This document shows, one piece after another, positions 47,200-58,459 of a stretch of 64,000 nt of DNA. The stretch's first letter is position 1, and every line of letters starts with the position of its first letter. This stretch comes from Epiperipatus broadwayi (taxonomy: Eukaryota; Onychophora; Udeonychophora; Euonychophora; Peripatidae), in assembly GCA_028023455.1 (NCBI GenBank), contig JAQFVV010012508.1, positions 1,049,877-1,113,876 on the forward strand. The letters run 5' to 3'. Made by a program: the position numbers and the translations under genes. A model generated the notes under the pieces. That model worked only from the letters and a program-made list of their open reading frames with translations. It ran no database searches and was not told the DNA's origin.

Positions 47200-48890
47200 T
47201 ATCAATCCATAGCAGGATGAAGGTTTCTCTGAATTTAATTCAGTTTTTAGGATTCATGTTTTCTCCACATTATTCTAACAAATTTATTAATCTGTTTTAC
47301 TTCAGGAGTCTAATATTTTATAACCTCTTGATATTTGGATAAAACCAGGTTATCCATTTATTGTCATCTCTCCTATAAACATATCAAAACAGCTACATTT
47401 CAATTCCACTTTGCTGACATCAGTAATAAGTATTTTGTGTTATTACTTCCAAACTCCTTTTTGTGAATTGCAATATACATTTCTTCATACTTCACGGTAT
47501 GATCCTCCCACTCAACATAGTCGTTTTCTTACGTATCCAAATCTCATATACATAAGCAGGTACTGATAAAACAATGTATTAATAAATTTCCATTTCAAAC
47601 ATGTGGGTATTATTTTTAACCAAACGAATTCCATCAAAACTTAATTCTAAACTGAAATGTAACCCTTATGTTTCTATCAATATGGTTGAATTTAATCATT
47701 GTTTCTATCCATATTAATGATATGACGATGATATGGATAGTTATTATTTTTTAATAATTCACCATTCTTCATTTTGTCCTTACCCTGAATGATTTGGAAC
47801 AGTAGTAGAATGACTGATTCTGGAAGTCAAGGTCCATGAATTGGGGTCCAGCTATCACTTCTGATGTTCAAACTTTCTTATTAATCCTCAAGCAAAAAAA
47901 AGATTCATTTGCTTTCATTTTCACCTTTTTTGAAAAGCTGTTAACCAAAAATTCAGTCTCTTTAACTTATTCTTAATCCTAGTCTGATGCTTTAATCTAA
48001 GCCCTTGAATATTTCTTGAAACTCTGATGTATAATTTGAAAACACAACTGCATCAATATCAAAATGTAGATGACTTAAATAACTATCCATTATATATATA
48101 GAGAGAGAACCACATAGTTTCTTGCTTGGGATATCGTAGGATATTGAAATACCCTAGTGGTAGATGAGTGGCTTAAGAGTTCCAAGAAATTAGACTGAGT
48201 AGTTTGTCGAATTTAATCATCTGGAAGTTGATTTGGGAATCTTTAGCTTTAAGAATACCAAATTACAATTACGTCAAGTTGCACAAGGCAATGTTTTATC
48301 CATTTATTTTTATTCTCTTAGGTTCCCATTTTAAACCATAAAAGAGTTTGCAGAAATAAAACTACTATTTTGTTCATCCATATCAATATTGATTCTAGTG
48401 TCAATGTAATTTAATCATTGCTCTTATAATATGTTATACATTTTACAGAATTAGATACTCATCCTTGTTTCTGTGTAAATGTTTATAGCCATAATCATCA
48501 CATAAATGCTTAGTGTTTATAATCAACATATCCAATGCAAATTGCAACTTATCCTCGATGATCCGTCACTTAATATGGGAATATAATCTACCACATTACA
48601 ATCCTTTGTAAATCCCTCTTCTTATTTTTAATTAATGTGAGTCAAATACATTCTGTGGACAAATTTGAAAGATCTTACATATAAAAGTAACAGCATATTA
48701 AGACTTCAAATTCTAATATCTACTTTTTCAGCATTTTTAAATATCAAAATCATTGTTGAATTTTGTCCATCATCTGCTATATTTGTATCATTTAGATATC
48801 TAGTATGTGGCTTTATTAAAAACTTCTCTATTTATGCATCTGCTTTTTAAAATATATCTGCAATAACTATCATTTCCTGAAGCTTTTCCA
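47200..48890 (-). pseudogene. second RTE/BovB-like LINE copy, heavily decayed
   Basis: On the minus strand, pieces appear in the expected order. NSTMILIFKNAEKVDIR (fingers) lies near 48,720; MDSYLSHLHFDIDAVVFSNY followed by TSEFQEIFKGL lies near 48,000-48,090, where the catalytic FADD is FDID; RRDDNKWITWFYPNIKRL lies near 47,330; RETFILLWID lies at about 47,210. The final segment is complementary to the 3' end of the 39-42 kb copy (TTCATCCTGC...GGATTGAT). It has no usable frame and is older than the other copies. Confidence 0.75.
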
Positions 48891-48983
48891 TACTTCATAA
48901 ATTCGAATGCATGTCTCCCTTCTTTTTTAAAATAGTCTGTGTTTCAATTATGGCAATTTATATACATTGTCTTGTTATTTATT

Positions 48984-49086
48984 AAAACAGGTCAAATTCT
49001 CCATACAGTTGCGCCACTCAGTGCAAGCCAGAGTAATCAATGGCTAACAGTTATGAGCAAGCATAAGAAATGGTGATCATGTGATG
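48984..49086. repeat. F1 repeat, internally deleted foldback with target duplication
   Basis: AAAACAGGTCAAATTCTCCA to TCAATGG, then directly CTAACAGTTATGAGCAAGCA and ATGGTGATCATGTGATG. Flanking CTTGTTATTTATT (48,971-48,983) and CTTGTTCTTTATT (49,087-49,099) form a 13-bp target duplication with one mismatch. The ribozyme is deleted. Confidence 0.85.
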
Positions 49087-49250
49087 CTTGTTCTTTATTA
49101 ACCAAAAAGTATTTGTAGAATTCTTCTAATACTTCAGGATGACATTACAAAATCATTTTTTCTTTTTATTCTTAAAATAATTTTCTTTCCAATACTAAAG
49201 CATTTTAATTATGTATTGCAAAAAAATGCAAAGTCTAGCTGGTATTAAAT

Positions 49251-49282
49251 TGATATGATGTGATGTGATGTGATGCGATGTG
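49251..49282. repeat. (TGATG)n microsatellite
   Basis: About six units of TGATG/TGATGCGATG just after the F1 foldback. Confidence 0.9.
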
Positions 49283-49795
49283 ACTTCTTCTTATAGAAAG
49301 TCAGCTGACCCAAATTTTTTGTTTATTTTTCCTGATAATTAGTAGATTAAATAATTCTGCATATTTATAACAGGTTGAATTTAACCTAAACAATATAATA
49401 AATAAATAAATTTATACATAAAATAATTTGCATGATTTTACTTCAACAATCTCTACACACACTCATCAACACTACCAAACACCTATCTACTTACATAATG
49501 CCAGACAAAAAATAGCCGAATAAACCTTCCGCATAATTAATAAGCAGTAAATTTTTTTTTTAAAAATTCCTTTTTTATGCTGTTCACACTTTAACTATTT
49601 AAAAAATGCATAATTATTTGTTATACTCCCAAAATTTGAGCTGAATCAAGTTAATATGAAAAGTACTTTTAAACGAATGCATATATTCTAATTTATAATG
49701 ACCAGTTAACTTTCAGGGACTTCTCACCAGAATCATAGTGCAAAATTAATGAACTAACAAGGCCCGGAGCAGGCTGAATATATAGTTTATAAAAT

Positions 49796-50838
49796 CATAT
49801 AATTCTATAATTAAAACACTTCAAACAATTAAAAGTCTCATTTTCCTCTTTTCTTTACAAAAACCTTTATTTCTTGTATATATATATATATCCGCTTGTT
49901 CCAACTATTTTTACTTTATACTCATTTTCAAGGATCTAGAAAAAAAACATACTACATTATAACAAACTCCACATAATAAAAACAAAAAAAAACTATCAAA
50001 AAAATATATAAAAACCCCAAAAATATATAAACCCAATAAAAATTAAAATAAATTAAATTAAAACAAAATATACACCACACTTACTTGCCTCCCTTCTCAA
50101 AAAACTTTCCCTTTTTACATTTTAATATGATAAAAAATAGGATGTTGAAAATATGAATGGTATTTATAAAATAGAGTGTTTGGATTGTAAAAAAGATAAT
50201 AAAGATGTATCATATATTGGTACAACAAAAAACAAGTTAGAGACAAGATTGAAACAGCATTTGAGACATATAGATTTTAAGATTAAAATGTTGGAGGGGG
50301 TTAGATTATATAAAGAAAGAATAGTAAAAGAGTTTATATATAAAAAGATATAAACCTGTTTTGAATAGAATTGGATAAGTAATGCATAAAGAATTATTTT
50401 TGGAAATAAATGTAATTTTGAAAAGTATAGGAAAGAAGAAGGAAATAAGTGTTTTATTATAATAATTGGATTTTGGATAAAAGAAAATGTAAAAAGGAAA
50501 AGTTTTTTGAGAAGGGAGGCAAGTAAGTGTGGTGTATATTTTATGTTTTAATTTAATTTATTTTTAATGTATTTTATTTATTTTAATATTTAGGGGATTT
50601 ATATATTTTTTTGTGTTTTTTAATATTCTTTTTATATTTTTTTGATCTTTTTGGTTTTATTATGTGGAGATTGTTATAATGTAATATGTTTTTTTCTAGA
50701 TCCTTGAAAATGACTATAAATTAAAAATAGTTGAAACAATGGAGCAAGTAGATATATATACAAGAAATAAATTTTTTGTAAAGAAAAGAGGAAAATGAGA
50801 CTTAATTGTTTGAAGTGTTTTAATTATAGAATTATATG
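49796..50838. mobile_element. Penelope-like palindrome enclosing a GIY-YIG nuclease ORF
   Basis: Arms 49,796-50,123 and 50,484-50,838 are inverted repeats: CATATAATTCTATAATTAAA against TTTAATTATAGAATTATATG, and GCCTCCCTTCTCAAAAAACT against AGTTTTTTGAGAAGGGAGGC. The right arm is about 25 bp longer through indels. The 360-bp loop holds the GIY-YIG ORF. Penelope-like elements end in a GIY-YIG domain and often have inverted terminal repeats, so this is likely a deletion derivative lacking the RT. I saw no hammerhead core in the arms. Confidence 0.82.
50153..50390 (+). pseudogene. GIY-YIG endonuclease domain, Penelope type
   Basis: 66 codons (50,153-50,353). GIY is at residues 3-5, the cysteine pair C9-x2-C12 lies between the two halves, and YIG is at 21-23. 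The conserved arginine is R32 (LETRLKQH) and histidines are H36 and H39. The likely catalytic glutamate is E60 in VKEFIYKK. After a one-base slip the usual end KPVLNRIG is readable, so a nearly whole domain is present. Cysteines between GIY and YIG and histidines after the arginine match the CCHH signature of Penelope-like nucleases. The RT that should precede it is absent; the left inverted arm ends 30 bp upstream of the ATG. Confidence 0.85.
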
Positions 50839-51260
50839 TTTATATGTAATGTATATTTTGAAAAGAAAAAAAGAATGGAGTGGTGATTAGAGGGTTTTAA
50901 ACAGAATTTATAAAATATGCAAATTATTGCAACGAGAAATGTTATAAAAATCAGATGGTCCATTTTTTTTGACAAAGGCTCACAAGACTCCTTCCTGTTG
51001 ATTGAATTCGGGTCTCATGCAATAACTCATGCCTTCTTGAACTTTCTCTTACGATCATCCCTCTCTGCACAGATAGTCTTAATTTTTAGTGTAAAGTTAA
51101 ATAATTAAATTATTTGTTATATACATATGCACACACAAAAATTATAATACTTCCCATTTATTCAAAAACTATTATTCAACATAAAAGATTAGTGTAAAAG
51201 TAAAATATATGTTATTTAAATATTTTATTATTGCAATTATTCTTTTATTTATATTTAAAT
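50839..51260. other. AT-rich spacer, no gene seen
   Basis: A 63-codon frame (50,917-51,108) has no recognisable domain. Confidence 0.5.
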
Positions 51261-51261
51261 C

Positions 51262-51890
51262 AACAGGATTTGAATTCAGACTTTCAAGCAACCGTCAACT
51301 ATCCACGCTATCTCATACTACTGATACACATGACCACCCACATGTAGGAAAGATAAATAATCACCAATATATATATTTTGTGCAGAACCAGCACTCATCA
51401 GTTGGTACAGATTATCATCTCCCACACATATACATATAATCAGTGTTCAGTTTATATTAAGATAGCAAATCTTTATACTCCTCCAACCTCCAACTCTTCA
51501 TCCATCTACACCATCGAAAATCTGATGATAGAATGCCCAAATCCCATGCTGATGCCAATCTTGTTGTTATGCACATGTTGACCTCAAATCACTCTGAACT
51601 CTCATGTATAGGACAGTATCCATTTAAATACATAGAAGAGGGATGGGCAGAATGCAGGCTTAATGTGTAAGATTTGAAATACAGGCATCCTTCTACCTGG
51701 AACTTAATTATAAATATAGGGGATTGGTGATTATTTATTTTGTCTACATGTGTGTGGTTATATGTGTTAGTAGTATGAGATAGTGTGGATAGTTGAAAGT
51801 TGATTGAAAGTCTGAGTTCAAATCCCCTATATTTACAATTAAGTTCCAGGTATAAGAATGCCTGAATTTCAAATCTTATATTTAAATCCT
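51262..51890. repeat. F2 hammerhead repeats: full minus unit plus plus-strand copy
   Basis: The minus copy (51,262-51,717) is the most complete F2 unit. It runs from one B-box end, through ribozyme and body, to the B-box start of the next unit, about 450 bp. Its core is CUGAUGA, stem II, then CACAAAA (G12 to A). A plus copy begins at TTGGTGATTATTTATT (51,718), exactly where F2 ribozymes are predicted to cut, and ends at AGTTCAAATCCCC plus tail. The region 51,661-51,717 pairs with 51,828-51,886. Confidence 0.85.
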
Positions 51891-52097
51891 AAATTAACTT
51901 AGTGGATCTATGTACCTTCAACATTCACCCAATAAACAAAATATGCTATTTACAATGCCTATAATTAAATATAAAGTTAAATCACAGTCTAATTAGAGAA
52001 TTGTAATGAAATCTTGTAGGGCTTACAGAATTCACTTTCATTCAACCACCATTTCTACACTCACACCAGAATGTTATAATGCATTAATTAATAACTT

Positions 52098-52520
52098 TTT
52101 TGAGAAGACTTTTATAAATTTATTCACAAAGGGTATAGCTGAAATTTCTTAACGTTTGGACTGTGATGGGATATTTCAGCTAGCGTTATGCATCAGGGTT
52201 ATTTTCTTATATATTTGTGTTAGAAGTTTGCAAAGATTAAAATGATTACTGTTCAGTCTTTCTTTGTATATGGATATCAAACATGTTTGTTTGTAAACAA
52301 TTTAAGACCACTGCTACTTTAAATTTAATGCACTTTGTTCGAATAAGTCCATTTTCCAATATTTAACATCGTTACAGCTTACAGTTCAAAGAGAGACCCT
52401 TTTTTGATTGGCTGTTTGAGAGTCGGACTTTTATATGTTTATTCATAGAAGACAGCTGAAATTTCTTAGCCTTTGGAGAGCGATGTGATATTTAATTTTG
52501 GCCAGTGTTATGCACTGGGA
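52098..52520. repeat. diverged direct repeat pair
   Basis: Both copies share TGAGA..., ACTTTTATA...TTTATTCA, AGCTGAAATTTCTTA and GTTATGCA(T/C)(C/T)(A/G)GG. Copies lie at about 52,098-52,206 and 52,407-52,520. Spacing is 309 bp. Family unknown. Confidence 0.75.
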
Positions 52521-53125
52521 TTCTAACTTTAAATAAATACTAAAATGTAACAAATTTGTTTCAAAACCTGCAAGATATCACAATCATGTGTGTTATATAT
52601 TACACACATAAGCAAGATAGAATATTTTAATTTCATACAAACTTAGTGTAATGTTTTTTTAATAAATAGCAATAAGTAATTCTTTATTTTAAAAAAACTA
52701 TAATACAATATAACACTTCTGTTACATGGCACACAATAACAGTATGTGTGCACAAATATATATAAAGTTGAAAGGAAAAGTGGAAATGAACACAGACAAA
52801 AATTTTAGTAGATATTTTCTATCTTTCTGGAATAATAAGCATAGTAAAAGATTAAATACTTTTTGATTTAAAATAAATTTTATTATAAATTAAACAGTTA
52901 AAAAAGTTTAACAAATATTTTCAATGAATTCTGATTTTGAAATTTAAAAACAAGCATGTTTCTGATAATTGTAAAAATTTATATTATTTTTGAAATCTTT
53001 TAATTAATGCTGTTTCTTTTATCTATTTTTATATAGAAATCTTTGTATTTCATATTTCAAACTTGTTCCAAAGGGATTAGAGAGATTAAAAAAAGGTTTT
53101 AAATTTAGTGTTTTTATCACATCAC
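52521..53125. other. AT-rich spacer, no gene seen
   Basis: No feature supported. Confidence 0.5.
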
Positions 53126-53690
53126 CAAGGCTATAAAAGAGTTGGATAAAAAGATTATTTTAATTTGGATAGTAGTTTTTGAAAAGAGGGTCTGTTTTTC
53201 AGTTTTGGCCAATATTTTTGTAAGAGTTAGCTGCAGTTTGTTAGTAACTGTAGCAGAGAGTGCAGCAATAGAGTTGGGTAATAGCTAGCTGCAGTTGGAG
53301 AGTTGGACAGAGCTTCCATGGAGAGCTAAGAGAGGACAAATATAGCAGCTGCCCTATAGTTTACTTTGGAGTTTTGATTCACCTGAAGCCAGGGAATACT
53401 TCTAATGAATCAATTAGACTTAAATGTGGACAAGGCAGCTTTCTGGCCTGAAACCTATCAAGTGCTAGACAGAAGGGATCTCCTGGTGTGCCAATAAATT
53501 ACCTGAATTAGACCTCTCTTGATGACAAACCTGAAGACTATACTTTCATGATGGACCAAAAACCAAGCTCATCAAGAAAAACTCAGCTTGAAGAAAAAAT
53601 TGCTATATGTATAATGCTGTTTATCTATACATGCAAGGAAACAGATCAACACATCAGCATCACATTTGTATGAAGAGCAATTGGTGAGTT
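53126..53690 (+). promoter_or_regulatory. TATA-like site and GC-richer untranslated-exon-like block
   Basis: GGCTATAAAAGAG at about 53,131 resembles a Pol II TATA box. A markedly less AT-rich stretch follows with no long frame and ends in a donor-like CAATTG/GTGAGT near 53,683. This could be a promoter with a non-coding first exon or the leader of an LTR element. No CAAT box or second exon supports it, so it is a suggestion. Confidence 0.25.
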
Positions 53691-54889
53691 GTTTCAAATA
53701 ATTTAAATAATTTCTATAGTAAAATGACATTTAAAATATATTTAAAAGAAAGCAAGTAATAATGTTGCTTGGATTAAACATAAAAAACAAAGGGTTAATA
53801 GATGATACTATATTCTAAAGAGAGGCAATATAATTAGTTAAGCTGTGATACTAATATGTATATGTAGAACAATTTTATTTTTGGTTTATTAAAAAAAAGA
53901 CATTTTAAAAGTAAAGCACAAATATTTTGCTTGGATTAAAGATGTAAGGAGTAAAGATTTAATTCATTGATTTTATTCTTTTTTTTAAAAAAACTATAGT
54001 CAGCAAAGAGTAGAACTTACTATGAAAATAGCAAAGAATTTTATATACTTTCAATATTGAATTAATTATGAAAATATACTTTCTAGAGGATTTAACTTTT
54101 ATCAGCAGTCAAATAAATTAACTTTACTTCTTACTGTAGTCATTAAACATAGAATTTGCTAACCAATTTTAGATTTATATTTTATTAATACACACATGTA
54201 TGTGTGAATTTAATGTATTTTAACCAAGGAATTAATTATGGAAAGTATAGTTTAAACAACTTTTATTATTTTTCCACATCAAAAATATCATATGATGTAA
54301 ACAGCAGTCCGGACAAATGACTAAATGCATATATATAAAATTTTAATCAAATTTTGTTTTTTATGGTGATTGAAATATATCCATCAAATGTACTGCACGT
54401 ATGTGTGCATACAAATTGAGTGTCATATAGACATGTATAGGTAAATTTTAATCATTTATAATATTTGTATGTAACTTAAAATATTTATAAAGATGTTATT
54501 ACTATTCAAGTATGTCCAGAAATTATATAGCATGTCTGCATGCAGAGAGATGACTTTTATATGGTGTCATTATTCCATCTGATTGGCTGTCATTTAAGCA
54601 TGTTTAAAGCATATCTGTTTGAAGGTGTTTAGCTTTCACGTTATTATGAACATATTGTAAATCAATGTAATAACTTGAATTTTGTAATAATTTTATAAAT
54701 CACAAATGTGATAGTTTTATTTATGTATATTAATCAAAATCAGAAGACTTAATTGATATGTATATAGCTAGATTCTATAGACGTTTTTTTGTTGTTGTTG
54801 TTGTTATTAATAAACTTGTATTCAATTGTTAAAATTATTTCGGTGATTCTAAATATTTTAGGATATTGATATGGCAACATTTCTTGGTC
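53691..54889. other. AT-rich spacer, no gene seen
   Basis: (TTG)n near 54,790. No gene or known repeat. Confidence 0.5.
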
Positions 54890-55470
54890 ACAATACAGTA
54901 ATAGAGCTTATGTTCTCTGAGCTAGATTAAAGGGGATGTATATTAATGTTTATGGGCATCCAGTGATGATGATGATATTCCCATCAATCATCATCCTCAT
55001 TATACTCATTGGCATGAGGATTATATTCTTCAAAGCCCATGCACTATATTTTAGTTTAGTCTTAATAGAAATTAAGTTTATAGAGGGCTAGTACATTAAT
55101 GGACTAATTGGCCAGAACACAGATGATGATCAGCATGTTTTAATATCCCAGCATAATTGTTCTTGTGGTTGTATATTCAGATGGATTAGCACTTAAGTTG
55201 GTGCATCCAGATTAAAGGTTAAATAATTGCCACAAGCTGGCAAATGCTAAATAGTTAGACTGGTCTACAGATGACCCATTTCAAATCCAGTCACAAAATT
55301 GACTGTTGATTTTTTTATTATTATTGATCATTCATGACAATGGTTATTTTGAGTATTACTTATAATTATTTTTAATGCTGGCTGATTTATGGTTAATTAT
55401 ACTTTTAGTTGTTCTAAGAAGTTAGTTGGCTGATCTCACAGAGATCTCATCTCTCTTGTAATATATAACA
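54890..55470. repeat. 0.55-kb diverged direct repeat, copy 1
   Basis: Shared with 57,005-57,560 in the same orientation. Landmarks are TAGAAATTAAGTTTATAG, TGGATTAGCA(C/T)TTAAGT, AATCCAGTCACAA and TTTAATGCTGG. Divergence is high and includes many indels. Contains no ORF. Confidence 0.75.
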
Positions 55471-55805
55471 TTTCTTATATATAATTTTACTCCAATCTCT
55501 TACTTTAATATCTTTGATTTGCTCGTGATTTTACTTTATTTTAACATTATTGAAAATTTTAATGATTTTCCATCACCCTGGGTTCACTCCATCTTTTCCT
55601 TCACCACTCTTCCACCCCATCTTAATTGTAATAATGAAGAATTTATGTCTAAATTTATGCTAGTAAAAATCAGTCATATATCACATGACCTATATATATA
55701 TAGCTTGTATTACCAATATGTAATATATAAAGAACCTGCTACTAGCTCTAAACAAGCTTAATTATTTTATTTTTTATGATAAATGCTACAAGAGAAAATA
55801 CATGA

Positions 55806-55885
55806 AGCTTTTATCTATGATAGTCCCCATCCCCAGACCGGTTTCGAGCTATGGCTCTCATCAGTGAGGAGCTAGGACATAAATT
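55806..55885 (-). repeat. isolated diverged relative of F1
   Basis: Only the ribozyme region and its immediate flanks are recognisable; the rest of the F1 body is absent. It lies between the two 0.55-kb repeats. Confidence 0.75.
55822..55878 (-). ncRNA. type I hammerhead ribozyme motif, complete core (55.8 kb)
   Basis: Minus strand: CUGAUGA (55,858-55,864), stem II GAGC-CAUA-GCUC with a G-C closing pair, GAAA (55,842-55,845), then CCGGUC with a GUC cut site (cut between 55,836 and 55,835). Helix I inner pairing UCCUCA/UGGGGA has one G-U; outer GUCC/GGAC lies across an internal loop. Every core position matches the hammerhead consensus. Helix III ACCGGU is self-complementary, as in minimal hammerheads that act as dimers. 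Confidence 0.85.
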
Positions 55886-57004
55886 TATGTCTGAAAATGT
55901 TGATATCATATTGAAATATGCTTTTTAAAGATATTTTGACTTTATTGTGACAACTTATCACTGATCTCAAGATTGTTTCTAAGAAAATAAAAAGAGTGCT
56001 ATAATTATTATAGAATATCATTGCTATCTATTATTGCAAAATAACTGAACAATTTTATTGAATTGATTGATTCCAGCAATAGATGAGTGATTGAAACAGA
56101 TGCAGTATGGTTTTAGATAAATAAAAGATATTAAAAACAAGATTTTTGTTATCAAACATAAAAAAAGCATCATAAGCAAAATGATTTAGATTCATTTTAT
56201 CAATTTAGTATAGCACTGAAGGACTTAGATGACAAGAAAATGGATAAATTCTTGCTGTTTGTTAATCTAAAAATACAGTAAACCAAAAAGGGACAAAAAA
56301 AAATCAACTGGGAAAGTGAAAAATCATAACTGCAAAAAAGAACTTCAAAAAAAGTAAAAACTCATGGTTAAAAATATTTTTACATGCATATTGTATTTTC
56401 AGTTATAGTAAAAAAAAAAATTTTTATTTTTATCCATATGATTTTTCTCTTCAAAATTATAAAAAAGTGAGGGGGGGGTAAATTTAATTTTGTTAAATTT
56501 AATTTTTTTTTTTGAAACATGTTTTCCTTTCATTCATTTATTCACTCCTCCCCCAAATTATGTTTAAGGATTAAGAAAATTTAACTTGATTCTGATTAAA
56601 GTTTTTTTTTTCCAATTTTTGTTTAAAGAAATAACTAAATGAATTTAAAATTAATTAATTTAATGAATAGAAATCAACTGGTTAATTATAATTTTTATGG
56701 AGCTATACTTTTTTGATAAAATGAATGTTTTAAAGTTTCATATTATCATGTCACTTTTTCATTTATTGTTAATCAGTTATTAAATAATTGTTTAAAATAT
56801 TTTAAGTGCTAATGACTTTATCCCTCCAGTTATCTGTTACACGAATTAGCAGTATATGTGATTTGCTTTCAATATAGCTCAGTATTTTAGGGATTTTTTA
56901 AAATTATCCTGGTAGATATTTAATTATAGTAAATTAAACCTATAAATTATTTAAAGTTATTTAAAATAAATAAGTATATTTATTTATCTCTTGTTCACAG
57001 TAAT
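55886..57004. other. AT-rich spacer, no gene seen
   Basis: Homopolymer-rich (poly A, GGGGGGG near 56,470). No gene supported. Confidence 0.5.
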
Positions 57005-57560
57005 AGTTCAGAGTTCTTGCTTCCTAAGATAGATTAAAGCATAATGGTTAATTATAGAGATTATGGGTTTATGTTGATGTTTGAATATCCAGATGATAAC
57101 CCTGAATGGCACAAAGATATCACCTTTAAAGTTCATGCAGTTTTATTTTATTTTATTAGAAATTAAGTTTATAGTTGGCCAGTATATTAACACTAGAATA
57201 TGACCAGAGTATTGATAAGGATCAGCACTGTTTCTGTATCCCATCATTAATTTTTACTGCTATATCCTTATGGATTAGCATTTAAGTCTGTGCATCCAAA
57301 TTATTGTTTATATAATCTACCCCACGTTTGGCAGTGGCTAGATAAGTAACCCAGCTATAGTGGACTCCTTAATAAATCCAGTCACAAGGTTGATTTGATT
57401 TTATGATGTGATTTTTGTTGTTGATTGTTTATGATGACAAATGATTTGATTATTTTTGTTTAATGCTGGGTGAACTTATAGTATTATTTGCTGATCTCTT
57501 ACGCTCTTTCTATATTCATTGTATTCACTTTATGTTTGTGTTAAGTGGGAATGATGATGG
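57005..57560. repeat. 0.55-kb diverged direct repeat, copy 2
   Basis: Same orientation as copy 1 at 54,890-55,470, about 2.1 kb away. The pair could be old LTR-like ends or a segmental duplication; no coding remnant lies between. Confidence 0.75.
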
Positions 57561-58334
57561 TTATCATTTTCCCATTAGTCTCTCTATATTCTCTCCATAT
57601 TTACCCATCATAATTTTCATGAGAATGTTGGCAATTTTATGCCGAGAACCCACACCAAAACAGGACTTGCTTGATGATCAATATTATAACATGGTATGGT
57701 GGAATACAGTATGATATGCATATAGAGTATATTACATTATCAATCCTTTTTATCATTGAATAATAGCAAAATAATAAAAATTATCATAGATTAAAACATT
57801 TTTATAAAAGTAATTGTATTCTTTTAACACTATATGCCCTACACTTATTTTAAAATTAAAACATAACTTAAACTTAAAAACCATACTGAACACTACTACC
57901 AAACTGCAGTGAATTCAGAATTAACTTTATTGCATTAAATGAAGATCACTGAGAAATTTACATACACACTGTACTTATATGTTAGACTATTTTCGTAATT
58001 CTGTCTGGCAGAATTCAACATTCAAAAATCGAAAAATCCGGGTTCGATTCCTATGTTATTACTGTCACTGATCAGACTAAAAACACGTAAGAAAAAAAAG
58101 AGAGAATAATGTCACTTAAAACATTATGTTATAAAGTTGAATGTAATTGAAAATTTTAAATGAAATTAAAAAAAAAACGGTTTCAAAAGACATTCAGTAT
58201 TGTTAGATGATGGAAATGGTCGGCCACATAAATACAACTATAATATTACCATCATAAATTGTCAGACAAGCATTACATGTATATTATGGAAATTCTACTA
58301 TATTCCATCCCTAGTATCATACAAAATCGGTAGA
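57561..58334. other. AT-rich spacer with a B-box-like scrap
   Basis: GGGTTCGATTCC near 58,042 matches a tRNA B box, but no A box or tRNA fold could be found around it. Nothing else supported. Confidence 0.45.
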
Positions 58335-58437
58335 AATTAGTATATATATATATATATCACGAATACGTAACTGCCAATAGATTAAATAAAACAGAAATTT
58401 ATATATATCATGAATAGGTAACTGCCAATAGATTAAA
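58335..58437. repeat. two-copy tandem repeat
   Basis: ATATATATCACGAATACGTA followed by ACTGCCAATAGATTAAA, then a near copy about 55 bp later (ATATATATCATGAATAGGTA, ACTGCCAATAGATTAAA). Confidence 0.85.
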
Positions 58438-58459
58438 AAAAAACCCTTAAAATCATACA

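Noticed and set aside
49251-49282. CRISPR-like or other structured array
   Set aside because: It is a simple TGATG microsatellite with no spacers, and the window is eukaryotic.
58030-58060. tRNA gene at a B-box match GGGTTCGATTCC
   Set aside because: No A box, acceptor stem or anticodon arm could be drawn around it.
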